Assembly (NCBI GenBank): GCA_017961685.1
Contig: JAGCWW010000043.1
Coordinates: 1 to 64,000 of the forward strand
Direction of reading: 5' to 3'
Length of the DNA stretch: 64,000 bases
DNA from: Acholeplasmatales bacterium
GTDB lineage: Bacteria; Bacillota_I; Bacilli_A; Acholeplasmatales; JAEDCM01
Numbering within the stretch: the first letter of the stretch is position 1; every line of letters starts with the position of its first letter. Below the pieces are notes generated by a model. That model was not told the DNA's origin. It saw nothing but the letters and a program-made list of their open reading frames with translations, and ran no database searches. Of the stretch, positions 18,923-28,461 are shown one piece after another. The position numbers were made by a program, and so were the translations under genes.

Positions 18923-19275
18923 TGGCAAGTGGAGTTATTTTAAGAGATGTAAATTCAATGGAAATTTCTAGTACTCTTTATGATTTAAGTAATGTAACCA
19001 CTGAACCTGTTGATATTATTCTATCCGTAAATAGATCTGCATTCAATTGGTTTGTAATTGCATTATCTACTGCATCTACAAATCCATCGAGTAGCAGAGG
19101 TATTCTGATTGTACCTAATGCTGGTTTAACAGCAGGAGCATATTATTATGTTGCAGTAGGTGGCGCGTAGGGTACTATGCGAGTATCTTCAGTTTCGGGA
19201 GATCCAATGAAGATTAGAATAATTTCAACATCTTTTACCTCTTTATACTGTACTTCGGTTTTAGGAATCGTTTAA
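18922..19275 (+). CDS. Small beta-rich fibre protein A1, 117 aa
   Basis: First gene of cassette A, begins MASGVILRDVNSMEISS and ends YCTSVLGIV. One TAG. Member of a paralogous set of 90-120 aa proteins that all start MA(S/T)(G/S/T), are rich in beta strands and mostly close with an (I/V)YG-like end, also seen at the end of the long fibre at 24713. Likely alternative fibre tips or decoration subunits. Its ribosome site lies in a hairpin, and the gene is enclosed by pairing 18887-18896 with 19274-19283, which overlaps its stop codon. Confidence 0.6.
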
Positions 19276-19303
19276 TCAATCAGTAATAATTGCCGAATAA
19301 TAA

Positions 19304-19636
19304 ATGGCAACAGGAACAATAAATAATGTTTCCATAACTAAAATATTAATTGACAGTATTGTTGTAACCGAAGATGGGACACATACAATTTCGTCTACAA
19401 AGGATTATTCATTACTTTATATTGAACTCGAAGGTAATGCAAACAACCTAGCAGGACAATTAATATTAAATAATAAGAACAGCGTATTTGTAATATTGAG
19501 TGTTCCTGCAACATCAACAATTAAAGTATCATGTAATATTAATATTTAGAATTATTCTACTCTCTTTGTATCTAGTTTTGATTCACAAACTTGGGCACAG
19601 GGAACAGTACGTATTTATGGAGTAATAATCAAGTAA
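19304..19636 (+). CDS. Small beta-rich fibre protein A2, 110 aa
   Basis: Begins MATGTINNVSITKILID and ends GTVRIYGVIIK. No purine-rich ribosome site. The start lies beside a hairpin in which TTGCC (19290) pairs with GGCAA overlapping codons 1-3. Second gene of cassette A; one TAG. Paralogue of A1. Confidence 0.6.
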
Positions 19637-19659
19637 CCTAAGCGCCATAAGAAAGAATT

Positions 19660-19749
19660 ATGGCAAGAATTATAAATAACATTGGGAGGGTTACCCCCCC
19701 CTATATTACAAAATCCTTCAATTTTAGAAGATTGGAGGTCAATGGCTAA
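19660..19749 (+). pseudogene. Truncated fibre protein A3 start, running into poly-C
   Basis: ATG 19660 opens a frame MARIINNIGRVTPP like the other small fibre proteins, with the usual GCCATAA/TTATGGC start hairpin (19644 onward). It runs into the C8 tract at 19694 and stops after 29 residues. It therefore looks like the front end of a third cassette gene cut off where element B begins, or a leader peptide for cassette B. Confidence 0.5.
19694..19701 (+). repeat. Poly-C tract, 8 C (cassette B)
   Basis: Eight C inside the A3 leader frame. One added C would connect MARIINNIGRVTPP with the downstream frame 19701-19805 that ends TAATG on gene B1. Confidence 0.7.
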
Positions 19750-19805
19750 CTAATCATAATGATTAGCTATTGATTGATTATTGTCGTTAGGAAGGTGATT
19801 CTTAA
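19702..19805 (+). ncRNA. Structured RNA element, cassette B (5'-shortened)
   Basis: Lacks the first helix of the other copies. Keeps CCTTCAAT 19715-19722 with ATTGGAGG 19731-19738, CTAATCA 19750-19756 with TGATTAG 19760-19766, and TTAGGAA 19787-19793 with TTCTTAA 19799-19805 around the ribosome site. A 14-bp pairing 19767-19780 with 20174-20187 encloses gene B1. Sequence between helices (GGTCAATGGCTAACTAAT) is identical to cassette C. Confidence 0.6.
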
Positions 19806-20176
19806 TGGCAAGTGGCACAATATATAATGAATTTCCAATGTGGCATTCTGATACTCTTTTTGCACCTGAAACTGCAACACAGATGATAGCTGGAGAAACA
19901 GAAATACAATTACTGCAATCAATGGGAAATTTTAGCCAAATATATATTTAGTGCTACATAGATGCTATCGCATCTGATAAAAGATGTATTATAATATTAC
20001 CACCTGGTATGATTGGTCTAACACCATGGTTTCCAGTTGCTAATGCAAATATTTCTGGATCAGTTCGTTTAAGTGTTGGTTAGACAGGTGGTAGTAATGA
20101 TGCAAGTAAACTTAAAGTTTTATAGTATACTGGAATTACTAAATTATATATTTTTAGAGTTTATGGTGTGCGTTAA
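19805..20176 (+). CDS. Small beta-rich fibre protein B1, 123 aa
   Basis: Begins MASGTIYNEFPMWHSDT and ends KLYIFRVYGVR; several TAGs. First gene of cassette B, its ribosome site GGAAGG in a hairpin and its body enclosed by the 14-bp long-range pairing. Same family as A1. Confidence 0.6.
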
Positions 20177-20202
20177 TCAATCAATAGAAGCCATGAGTTA
20201 AT

Positions 20203-20529
20203 ATGGCAAGCGGAACAATAGATACATATTTTGATAAAGTAAGTTGTTATGAGAATTATATAGAATCTAATAAGACATTAACCTTAGCAATGAACACGTA
20301 TTCTGGAGTTCTATTTATAGCATCGACTTGGTTGGCTAATACAAACGGAACAATATTATCAATAGGAAGAGGAATTTCTGCTTGTGAAGTAAGCGAAATT
20401 TTTAAACCATCAGGTATTACTTATCAAGTCGATGGTGGAACCGTAAAGATCACTAATACTTCTTCAAGTAGTGCAACATATTCAATTATTCGTGTTACAG
20501 GTAAGTTGCCTGTAGTTACATAGAGTTAA
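20203..20529 (+). CDS. Small beta-rich fibre protein B2, 108 aa
   Basis: Begins MASGTIDTYFDKVSCYE and ends IIRVTGKLPVVTQS (TAG near the end). Start codon paired with an upstream GCCAT (20190) through ATGGC; no ribosome site. Second gene of cassette B. Confidence 0.6.
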
Positions 20530-20596
20530 AGATAAATAATAATTAAACAAAAAAAAACAATCATTCTCTTAATAAAGAAAGGAGAATAAAACAACA

Positions 20597-21481
20597 ATGA
20601 GTATTATATCAACAGTCCCAAAAGGGGCAGCTGTTGAAGGAATAAATCCTAATTTACTTAGGAATTGGTATTTTGTAGGTGGAGGAACCGGGAGAGGAGT
20701 GTTCCCGGTAAATAGTAGGGGATAGACGAGTTATACTGGAGTATCCTACTCTATTGATGGGTGGTATGTCAGAAATACGTCTGCATTGGTTGAACTGACA
20801 TCGAGCGGCTTAAAGCTAAAAAAGAATACCGTAAATTACGGAGACTGTTGTCAATATTTATCGCAAGGGACACTTAATATACTCTCTGGAAAAACAGTAA
20901 CTTTATCTTGGCTTGATGATGTTAATTGTAAATCGGTATCTTTTACATGGAATACTAGTTCTACTCCACTTGTATATAACGTAGATAATCTAAATATCTA
21001 CGCCGGAGGTAATTCTCCAAACGCATATAACATCTTGTTTTAGACAGTAACTACTGAAAAGATATTTAAAGCAGTTAAACTCGAACTTGGTGATCAGCAA
21101 ACCCTCTGCCACCAAGAAAATGGTGTTTGGGTGCTCAATGAATTGCCTGATTATGAAGAAGAATATTATCGTTGTATTACTAGCACAGCAGATAGTACTG
21201 ACACTTATGCAAATCAAAAAGTCAGTAACATCACTGTACAATGTAACTCCGTAGGTTCATCTAGCTTACGTTACTACAACAAACTTATTCAATCAACCCA
21301 CAAAGTCCTAGATAGTACTTTCAGTAATCCCGCTGCTCAAACAAGCGATATAACTGTCACAACATATGATGGTTATCTTGACTTTAGTAATGGCTTTGCT
21401 AGTGGTGCTACTACCAATATCACTTTAGTATTAGGAACATCAGGGCCAGTACTATCAACTAGTACAACAGCGCCCTCGTAA
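20597..21481 (+). CDS. Receptor-binding tail fibre tip protein 2
   Basis: 294 aa, GGAGAA upstream. Shares NLLRNWYFVGGGTG, FPVNSRGQ, YSIDGWYV, VKLELGDQQTLCHQE and LNELPDYEEEYYRC with the tip part of the gene at 16715 but differs in the middle (TSSGLKLKKNTVNYGD), the expected receptor-contact part. It has no N-terminal fibre shaft, so it is probably a second, exchangeable tip. Mostly GC-richer with few TAGs. Confidence 0.75.
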
Positions 21482-21512
21482 TAATAATTAATATATAAGG
21501 AGAAAATAAACT

Positions 21513-21755
21513 ATGCTTTATTTTTGCGTACTTAAGAGACATAATAAGAATACTGGAGAATGGGCTAATGCTGTTCAAGCTTATGAAGATAACTTCACAG
21601 CAGTCCATAGCTTCCATGCTTTCTTAACCAACTATGCTTACGGATACAATGCTGATTATGATTATGTATCTTGTGAAATAGAAGATGATGCAGGACATCA
21701 AATAAGAGTGGAAGTAGATGACAGAAGAAACGCTACTCCAGCAGAATCAGAATAA
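21513..21755 (+). CDS. Small partner of tail fibre tip 2, 80 aa
   Basis: AAGGAG upstream of the ATG. LYFCVLKRHNKNTGEWANAV, then YGYNADYDYVSCEIED, is related to the protein at 18475; both follow a tip gene. Proposed tip chaperone or subunit, from position. Confidence 0.6.
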   Translation: MLYFCVLKRHNKNTGEWANAVQAYEDNFTAVHSFHAFLTNYAYGYNADYDYVSCEIEDDAGHQIRVEVDDRRNATPAESE

Positions 21756-21787
21756 TAAGAATAAAATAAAATAAGAGAGGTGATATA

Positions 21788-22132
21788 ATGTCGGTAAGTA
21801 ATTGTAATAAATATAGTGAAAATGATTCATTAAGAAGAGGAACAACGCCGACCAACACCTTTAATGTAAATATAGATTTAAGAGAAGCAACTGTATATAT
21901 TAGTTATGCACAAAGAGGAGTTTTATTAGTAGATAAAACAGGAACTGATTTATTCATAACAGAAGATTAGATAGTAACTACATTATCTTAGGAAGATACA
22001 TTAAAATTCAAACCAGGAGAAGTAGATATCTAGATAAGATATGTAAAACAAGATGGTACAGCAGATGCTTCAAATATAATAAAAACAACAGTAGATTAGA
22101 TATTAAAGGATGGAGAGATTGAATATGTTTAA
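21788..22132 (+). CDS. Unknown fibre-region protein, 114 aa
   Basis: AGAGAGGTG ribosome site. Starts SVSNCNKYSENDSLRRGTTP, and the sequence TNTFNVNIDLREATVYISYAQ is typical of small phage proteins that sit before fibres in Firmicutes phages. Several TAGs. Coupled to the next gene, which starts inside it. Confidence 0.5.
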
Positions 22133-22409
22133 AGCAACTTTTTCAGCCTCTCCAAACTTTAATGCAGATTTTAATAATCAAAATCATTCGATTGATGTAG
22201 AATTTACAAATACTATTTCAGGAGGAGGATCTGGATTACCAGCAGGAGGATAGCCTGGAGACATATTAACGAAGAAAGGCACATATGATGGTGTAGCTGA
22301 ATGGGTAACTCCTGCAGATTCAGCTGAAAAAGATAATACCAGACCAATAACAGCAGCAGCAGTATATACTGAAATAGGGAATATAAATGCTCTTTTAGCT
22401 ACAATATAA
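22125..22409 (+). CDS. Small fibre-linker protein, 94 aa
   Basis: ATG 22125 overlaps the previous gene. Contains GGGSGLPAGGQPGDILTKKG (a TAG in it) and ITAAAVYTEIGNINALLATI, motifs usual near the ends of phage fibre subunits, where the C-terminal repeat resembles a trimerisation stretch. Confidence 0.55.
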
Positions 22410-22421
22410 AGGAGATAATAA

Positions 22422-24698
22422 ATGAGTACAGCAACTGAGATCTCCAGGCTATCAACAGCCAGAGATACAATAAGAGATAAATTAATTGCATTTGGATTAG
22501 CGACATCTACTGATAAATTAGATGTATTAGCCAATGCAGTTGATAGTATTGTAAATAGAGGAGCAGTTCAAGCAACTGTTCAAGAAGGTGATACTTATAC
22601 AATCCCTGCTGGTTATCATAATGGTAGTGGTACAGTTACTGGTGTAAGTGGTGGAGGAAATTATTAGCTTCAAGCAAAAGAAATAACGCCAACAAAAAGT
22701 CAGATAAATGTAACGCCAGATAATGGATATTACGGATTATCTGCGGTAACAGTAAATGCAATACCAGAAGCATATTAGAATGTTTCATCAGTAACAGCAA
22801 CAGCAGCAGATGTATTATCACCAAAAGTTATAGTAGATGCAACTGGTGAAACTCTTACAGGTACAATGCCAAATATTGGTGTAGTAACAAGAGTATTAGA
22901 TGCAACTACAGGAAATCAAAGTTATACAATAGCAAAAGGATATCATAGTGGAACTGGTTCAGTAAGCATAGTATTAGAAACAAAATCAGTAACACCAACA
23001 AAATCCAGTTAGAGTATAACACCAACAAATGGAAAAGTATTAAGTTAGGTAACTGTAGCAGCAATACCCGCTGATTATCAAGATGTAAGTAATGTAACGG
23101 CAACGGCAGCTACAGTATTAGATGGATATATATTTGTAGATAGTACCGGAAGTGAGATTGAAGGTACTATACCAACAAAAAGCTCAACAGATTTAACGGT
23201 AAGTGGAGCAACAGTAACAGTACCTGCTGGTTATTATGCAACAAATGCTAGTAAAGCAATACCAAATGGAGTAATTACTGCATCAGCAACAGGCTCTGCT
23301 ACAATTAGTTCATTAACATATACTTATGATTCCACAGAAGATGAATTTGATATTTCAGGATCAGCTTCAATAAGTGGAACAGCAACAGCAGGAGTAACAA
23401 CAGCAGGATATATAAGTAGCGGAGTTACAGGAAGTACTAGTGGTACAGCATCAGTAGCTTCAACAGTACCAAAAATAGTAGGTGCTGTAGCAATAAGTGG
23501 AACTGCAAAAGTTACGCCAAGTATAAGCAGAACTGGAACAACGGCAACAGGAGCAACAAACGTAGGTAGTGGAACTGCTTCTACAACAGCTCCAAGTTCT
23601 GGATATTTCGTATCAGTTCAATCATAGGCAGCATCAAATACTATAACAGCATCTCCAACAATAACGACAGCTGGTTATGGTAATGATGAAAATCATGGAA
23701 TTACATCAGATACAGAAAGTGTAGGAGCAAATGCTTCTGCAATAACATATATTACAGTACCTGGAGGTAGTGCAACTACTCCATCAACAACCATTACAGT
23801 AGATCCAACAATTAGTTTAAATTCTAGTACTGGATTAATTACAGCATCTTATAGTGGTAGTGAAAGTATAACGCCAACAGTAAGTGCTGGTTATATTACT
23901 AATGGAACAGCTGGAACAGTTTCTACAAGTGGTAGTAAAACTTTATAGTTAACTACATAGGCAGCAGTAACTTATTATCCATCTTCTTCTGATTAGACAA
24001 TAAGTTCCGGTAAATATTTAACAGGAGCTCAAACAATAAAAGCAGTTGCAACCAATGGAATAAATGCAGCTAATATCAAAGATGGCGTAACAATAAAAGT
24101 TGGTGATTCTGCTGATGATGATAGAATAGTATCAGTAACTGGTACATTTACTGATGCAAGTACAGTATCCACAGGACAAACAGCAGCGGCAGCGGCATAG
24201 ATATTAACTGGGTATTCAGCTTGGGTAGATGCAACAGAAGTTAAAGGTTCCATGGCAAATAATGGAGCAGTAAGTAAAACATTAGATGCTACAAGTGGAA
24301 ACCAAACTTATACAGTACCTGCAGGATATCATAATGGTAGTGGAACTGTAAGTATAGTTTTAGAAACTAAATCAGCTACTCCAACTACTTCTTCTTAGAA
24401 TATAACTCCAACAAATGGTAAGGTATTAAGTAAAGTAACAGTAAATGCAATTCCAGCACAATATGGAGATACTACTGGTGATGATGGTGTAGCAGCAAAT
24501 GTACTTTCAGGTATTAAAGTACATAGTAATCTAAATGGATCAGCAGTAGCAATTACTGGTAGCATGACAAATAATGGAGCAATAAGCGGTAGTATAAATG
24601 GTTTAACAACTACAAGTTATTCAGTACCTGCTGGATATACTACAGGTGGTACAGTAAGTTTAACAAGTGATATAGAAGATGCTCTAGCAGCTATTTAA
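22422..24698 (+). CDS. Repetitive tail fibre/adhesin, 758 aa
   Basis: AAGGAG before the ATG. The N-terminal STATEISRLSTARDTIRD helix is shared with the next gene (SIATEIARISKNVSDSL). After it come degenerate repeats built on TKSSQSITPTNGKVLSQVTV, ATGETLTGTMPN and TYTVPAGYHNGSGTV, very rich in Ser/Thr/Ala/Gly. An extended beta-structured fibre is expected. About ten TAGs, many in SSQxITP repeats. Confidence 0.7.
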
Positions 24699-24712
24699 GG
24701 AGTGATAACTAA

Positions 24713-26329
24713 ATGAGTATTGCTACTGAAATAGCACGTATATCAAAAAATGTTAGTGATTCTCTTGATGCAGTAGCAGATAAAGGTGTAGTAGTACCAG
24801 TAGGATCAAATAGTGATGATTTACCAGATTTAATATCATAGATAGTATCAGGTTCTGGTAGTGTAATTAGTATAATAGATGAACAAGATAGTCATGGAGG
24901 AACTATACGACATATTAACGCAGTTAGTCTTGAAGGAGATACAGTATCAGCAAATACTTTATTATCAGGATATACTGCACATAATAGTTTAGGAGATCCA
25001 GTAATAGGAACGTATGTTCCTCCATCAGCTCCAGCATTAGATGTAAAAACTATTACAGTAAATGATACATATAATGCATCAGATGATAATTTAGATGGAT
25101 ATTCGTAGGTTATAGTAAATGTACCACAACAAGCTACATTACAAGATAAAACAGTAACACCAACAGAGTCATAGCAAACTATAACAAAAGATAGTGGATA
25201 TGATGGATTAAGAACTGTTACGGTAAATGCAATAAGTAGTACATATGTAGGTAGTGGAATAGATAGAAATGATTCAAGTGATTTAACAGCAAGTGGGGCT
25301 ACTGTAAGTGTACCAAAAGGATATTATGAAAATAATGCGAGTAAATCAGTGAGTATTGGTAGTGCTACTACACCAGCAACAAGCATTACAGCAAATCCAA
25401 GTATATCAGTAAGTTCAAGCGGATTGATTACAGCAACAGCAAGTGCAAGTAAGTCAGTCACTCCTACAGTAAGTGCAGGATATGTAAGTAGTGGAACTAG
25501 TGGTACAATAACCGTAAGTGGAAGTAATACAGAATAGTTAAGTACGTAGGCAGCAACAACTGCAACTCCAACTACGTCTGAACAAACTATAGTAACTGCT
25601 GGAAAATATACTACAGGAGCAATTAAAGTGGCAGCAATGCCAAGCGGTACAGCAGGTACTCCAACGGCAACTAAAGGTACAGTAAGTAATCATTCAATAT
25701 CCATAACTCCATCAGTAACTAATACTACAGGATATATAACAGGAAGTACTAAAACTGGTACAGCAGTTACAGTATCAGCTAGTGAATTAGTTAGTGGTAG
25801 TGAAACTAAAACAGCAAATGGTACATATGATGTAACTAATCTAGCTAGTTTAGTAGTTAATGTATCTAGTGGTGGAGGTGGAGTAGGCACTCTAATAAAT
25901 ACTACTTCATTAGGAGCATTATCTACATCATCTACCTCCGCAGCAAGTACTAATAAAACTTTATCAGTAACTGGATATAATAATTATGATTTATTAATTG
26001 TTGATATAAGTGTAGATAGTACTACTAATAATAGACATACTAGTACAGTTAGTTTTATAATTTTAACTGGTACATCTGATGTTACTACTAAAAATACTTA
26101 TACTGTTGGTAGTAATAAATGGAATAGTAGATTAGGATCAACAGGTACTGCGAGTACTAGACAAAGCACTACTGCTTACGGTATTTATGCAAATAGCGCA
26201 TCAGTATCAGGTACTACAATGTCAATTCCTATATATTATAGGTATAATAATAATAACACAGGAACAATTAATGGAAATTATACTGCAAGAGTATATGGAT
26301 TAAATTTAATTGATTTAATTGGTGGATAA
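24713..26329 (+). CDS. Repetitive tail fibre/adhesin, 538 aa
   Basis: Starts 14 bases after its neighbour, with the same N-terminal helix and related TPTESQQTITKDSGYDGLRT repeats. The last 150 residues (from GVGTLINTTSLGALS) form a different globular end finishing ARVYGLNLIDLIGG, like the ends of the small cassette proteins. Probably a second subunit of the same fibre. Confidence 0.7.
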
Positions 26330-26346
26330 AGAAAGGAGTGATTTAA

Positions 26347-26625
26347 TTGGCTTTTAGTAAAGTAACTTTAAATGGAACAACTTTAATGGATGTCACAGGA
26401 GATACAGTAGATGCTGATTAGATGACTCTTGGAACTACAGCAACTAAAAATAATGGTACTTCTGTAACTGGTACTTTGATTATTGTTCCTGTTGATACTT
26501 CATTAAGTACTACTAGCGAAAACGCAGTTTAGAATAAAGTTATTACTGCTGGAATTAATGCAGTAACTTTAACTTTTACCGATAGTAATAATGATGGAAA
26601 TATTGTAATTGCTTTTCCATCTTAA
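26347..26625 (+). CDS. Small fibre-region protein, 92 aa, TTG start
   Basis: AAAGGAGTG precedes the TTG at 26347. Sequence AFSKVTLNGTTLMDVTGDTV, then GTTATKNNGTSVTGTLI, repeats the fibre repeat theme on a small scale. TAGs in frame. Likely a fibre accessory subunit. Confidence 0.55.
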
Positions 26626-26708
26626 AATTTTCTTGTATATAAATATTAAATTAAATAAAGAATTTTATATAAAGAAGGTATTTAGAAAAATGATTAAATT
26701 TAAAATGA

Positions 26709-26719
26709 CCCCCCCCCCC
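26709..26719 (+). repeat. Poly-C tract, 11 C (cassette C, first)
   Basis: Lies in a leader from ATG 26690 (MIKFKMTPPP, AGAAGG upstream). Removal of one C would join it to a frame running through 26718-26814 into the second tract. Confidence 0.7.
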
Positions 26720-26805
26720 AGGGTGGGTATTATTCAAGGAAGGAGGGTTATGTACTAATCTAAATAAATATTTTAATAGTAGTTTATTTATGAATTCAGT
26801 ATATG

Positions 26806-26814
26806 CCCCCCCCC
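26806..26814 (+). repeat. Poly-C tract, 9 C (cassette C, second)
   Basis: Directly follows ATG 26803; from that ATG (MPPPIESQKGG) the frame is open across the RNA element to TGATG on gene C1. From the upstream ATG 26790 (MNSVYAPPP) it is out of frame. Confidence 0.7.
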
Positions 26815-26949
26815 ATAGAATCGTAGAAAGGAGGCAAGACGCTAGATAAGTGTGTTGCCTTCAAGACCTCTCAGAGAGGAGGTCAATGGCTAACTAATAG
26901 AAATATTAGTAAGTTGATTGATTATCTGTCAGAAGGAGGAATATCCTGA
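26815..26949 (+). ncRNA. Structured RNA element, cassette C
   Basis: Helices: 26830-26837/26855-26862 (same wobble position as in A) with inner CGCT/AGTG; 26865-26870/26879-26884 (GACCTC/GAGGTC); 26893-26899/26904-26910 closed by a GAAA tetraloop; weak hairpin AGGA/TCCT (26934/26944) over the ribosome site. Bases 26914-26924 pair with 27270-27280 after gene C1. The open frame across it (26803-26949) reads IDYLSEGGIS at its end, like IDFDQTGGIL in A. Confidence 0.65.
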
Positions 26950-27272
26950 TGGCAACGAGTACGATAACATTTGATCGTGGTTCTATTAATTTTGGAATTT
27001 CAAAAACTTCTTTCGGTGATATTATTGTAGGAAATGGTAATTTTTCTTCATACGCAAGAACCGCATTAACAAATATAGATAGTGCTGTTTCTACTGCATC
27101 TGATTATTCAGGGATTATTACTGTAGGAAGTGGAGGAGGACCTGCTTATGGTATAATGTATTGGAAATATTCCAATACAAATTATGCGGGTATATTTTTT
27201 AGTTATTCAATGACCGAAGTTCTTTCTTTTAATAAATCAGGCGATACGTATTCATTAAAGCAACTAGGTTAA
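26949..27272 (+). CDS. Small beta-rich fibre protein C1, 107 aa
   Basis: Begins MATSTITFDRGSINFGI. Ribosome site AAGGAGG in the element's last hairpin; gene enclosed by the 11-bp long-range pairing. Same family as A1/B1 but without the usual closing YG. No TAG. Confidence 0.6.
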   Translation: MATSTITFDRGSINFGISKTSFGDIIVGNGNFSSYARTALTNIDSAVSTASDYSGIITVGSGGGPAYGIMYWKYSNTNYAGIFFSYSMTEVLSFNKSGDTYSLKQLG

Positions 27273-27301
27273 TCAATCAATAATAATAGCCATGAATAAT
27301 T

Positions 27302-27631
27302 ATGGCAACAAGCACAATTATGCAATCTGATAATCTTTAGCAATATGTTATTAGTTTTGGAGGAAGCGCCGATACTCTTGATTATAATTGCCCTAATGGT
27401 TTATATCTTGTTTATGGAATATCTCCTACTAATTCTTCGTGTGCTATATTTCTTTGTTATGTGGCAGGGACAGCGAGTCAATGCAAAACATATCTTGTTT
27501 ATGAGCAACCAAGTGGTAATTCAAAATTATCAGTTGTGGCAGCTGTTGGCAAAATAACAGTTACTCAATCCGCGGGGTGGTTTACTATAACTATTCTAAG
27601 ATCAGGAAGGGTAGACATTGCTCCGAGATAA
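27302..27631 (+). CDS. Small beta-rich fibre protein C2, 109 aa
   Basis: Begins MATSTIMQSDNLQQYV (TAG). Start codon paired with upstream GCCAT at 27289 (ATGGC). Ends FTITILRSGRVDIAPR. Second gene of cassette C. Confidence 0.55.
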
Positions 27632-27665
27632 TAAGATTATCAGTTAACTAGCGTCATAGATAAAT

Positions 27666-27929
27666 ATGGCAACAAGTATAATAAAAGGTGGACTGCCGGT
27701 TAAATATACCATGCAAACTTTAACTACCAACAGCAATGGAAATGCTGTATCTTCTATAGACAGACAGAACGAAATATTAAGCGTTTCAACTGCTGGCAGT
27801 CAAGGAGATTGTTATATTATACCTTATAGATCTACAGAAAGTCCTCCTAGATGGTGGTTTAGAGTTAAAACATGGAACGATTAGCCGGTAGCAAATGCAG
27901 AGAAAAATTTTTATATTTGTTATATCTAA
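27666..27929 (+). CDS. Small beta-rich fibre protein C3, 87 aa
   Basis: Begins MATSIIKGGLPVKYTM and ends EKNFYICYI. The start hairpin uses GTCAT instead of GCCAT, which still pairs with ATGGC through a G.U. One TAG. Third gene of cassette C. Confidence 0.55.
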
Positions 27930-28015
27930 TTCATAAAATAAACTACTATAAAAAAAAATAATATTAGATTAAAATACATAACAATCTAATAAGAATGAAA
28001 ATAAATAAATTAGCA

Positions 28016-28024
28016 CCCCCCCCC
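28016..28024 (+). repeat. Poly-C tract, 9 C (cassette D)
   Basis: In a leader from ATG 27995 (MKINKLAPPP). One added C would connect it to a frame 28024-28167 that crosses the whole element and ends TAATG on gene D1. Followed by an alternating TA run. Confidence 0.75.
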
Positions 28025-28167
28025 TATATATATATATAGATTTCTTATAGAGAGGAGGGCAAGGCGCTGGATTAATGCGATTGCTCTCTTCTAGACTTCC
28101 GAAAGGAAGTCTGAGGCGGTCTGATGAAAGTCAGATGCTGAGTGATTTAGGAGGTGCAAACTTCTAA
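28025..28167 (+). ncRNA. Structured RNA element, cassette D
   Basis: Helices: 28055-28062/28081-28088 with inner CGC/GCG; 28093-28100/28105-28112 (AGACTTCC, GAAA loop, GGAAGTCT); 28120-28124/28131-28135 plus a U.G around a GAAA loop; and 28147-28153/28161-28167 (TTAGGAG/CTTCTAA) hiding the AGGAGG. Bases 28136-28147 (TGCTGAGTGATT) pair with 28436-28447. Both arms differ from A-C yet remain complementary, the clearest covariation in the set. Confidence 0.7.
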
Positions 28168-28430
28168 TGGCAAGCAGTAAAGTTAAAGCATCTTGTTATT
28201 TAAGTAATGTAACATTTACATGTAATTCTTCGGGGAGCTACACGTTCAGTGATGGTGATCTTCCCCCTAGATCGACATCAATCCCTGTAGGATGTTTAGT
28301 AAAAAATGAAAATAATTATTTAAATGTAGTAGATTTTACTATAAATCCACGATATAGCACAGCAGGCATATTTACTAGTGTATCTTGTGCAAATAAAGAA
28401 GTTACATTATTTTTTGTTAATCATAACTAA
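28167..28430 (+). CDS. Small beta-rich fibre protein D1, 87 aa
   Basis: Begins MASSKVKASCYLSNVTF and ends EVTLFFVNHN. Ribosome site sequestered in the element hairpin; gene enclosed by the 12-bp pairing 28136-28147/28436-28447. First gene of cassette D. Confidence 0.6.
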   Translation: MASSKVKASCYLSNVTFTCNSSGSYTFSDGDLPPRSTSIPVGCLVKNENNYLNVVDFTINPRYSTAGIFTSVSCANKEVTLFFVNHN

Positions 28431-28461
28431 TTAGCAATCACTCAGCACCGCTAAGAGCGGT

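Noticed and set aside
18756..20187. Cassette RNA as another group I intron
   Set aside because: The core blocks found in the six capsid introns are absent, and no plausible exon joining was found.
22422..26329. Fibre repeats as a CRISPR or tandem DNA array
   Set aside because: Repeats are degenerate at DNA level and keep a reading frame; they are protein repeats.
18745..28024. Poly-C tracts as simple sequencing error
   Set aside because: They recur at equivalent positions in four cassettes inside proline-coding leaders, so they are real features; exact lengths may still be uncertain.
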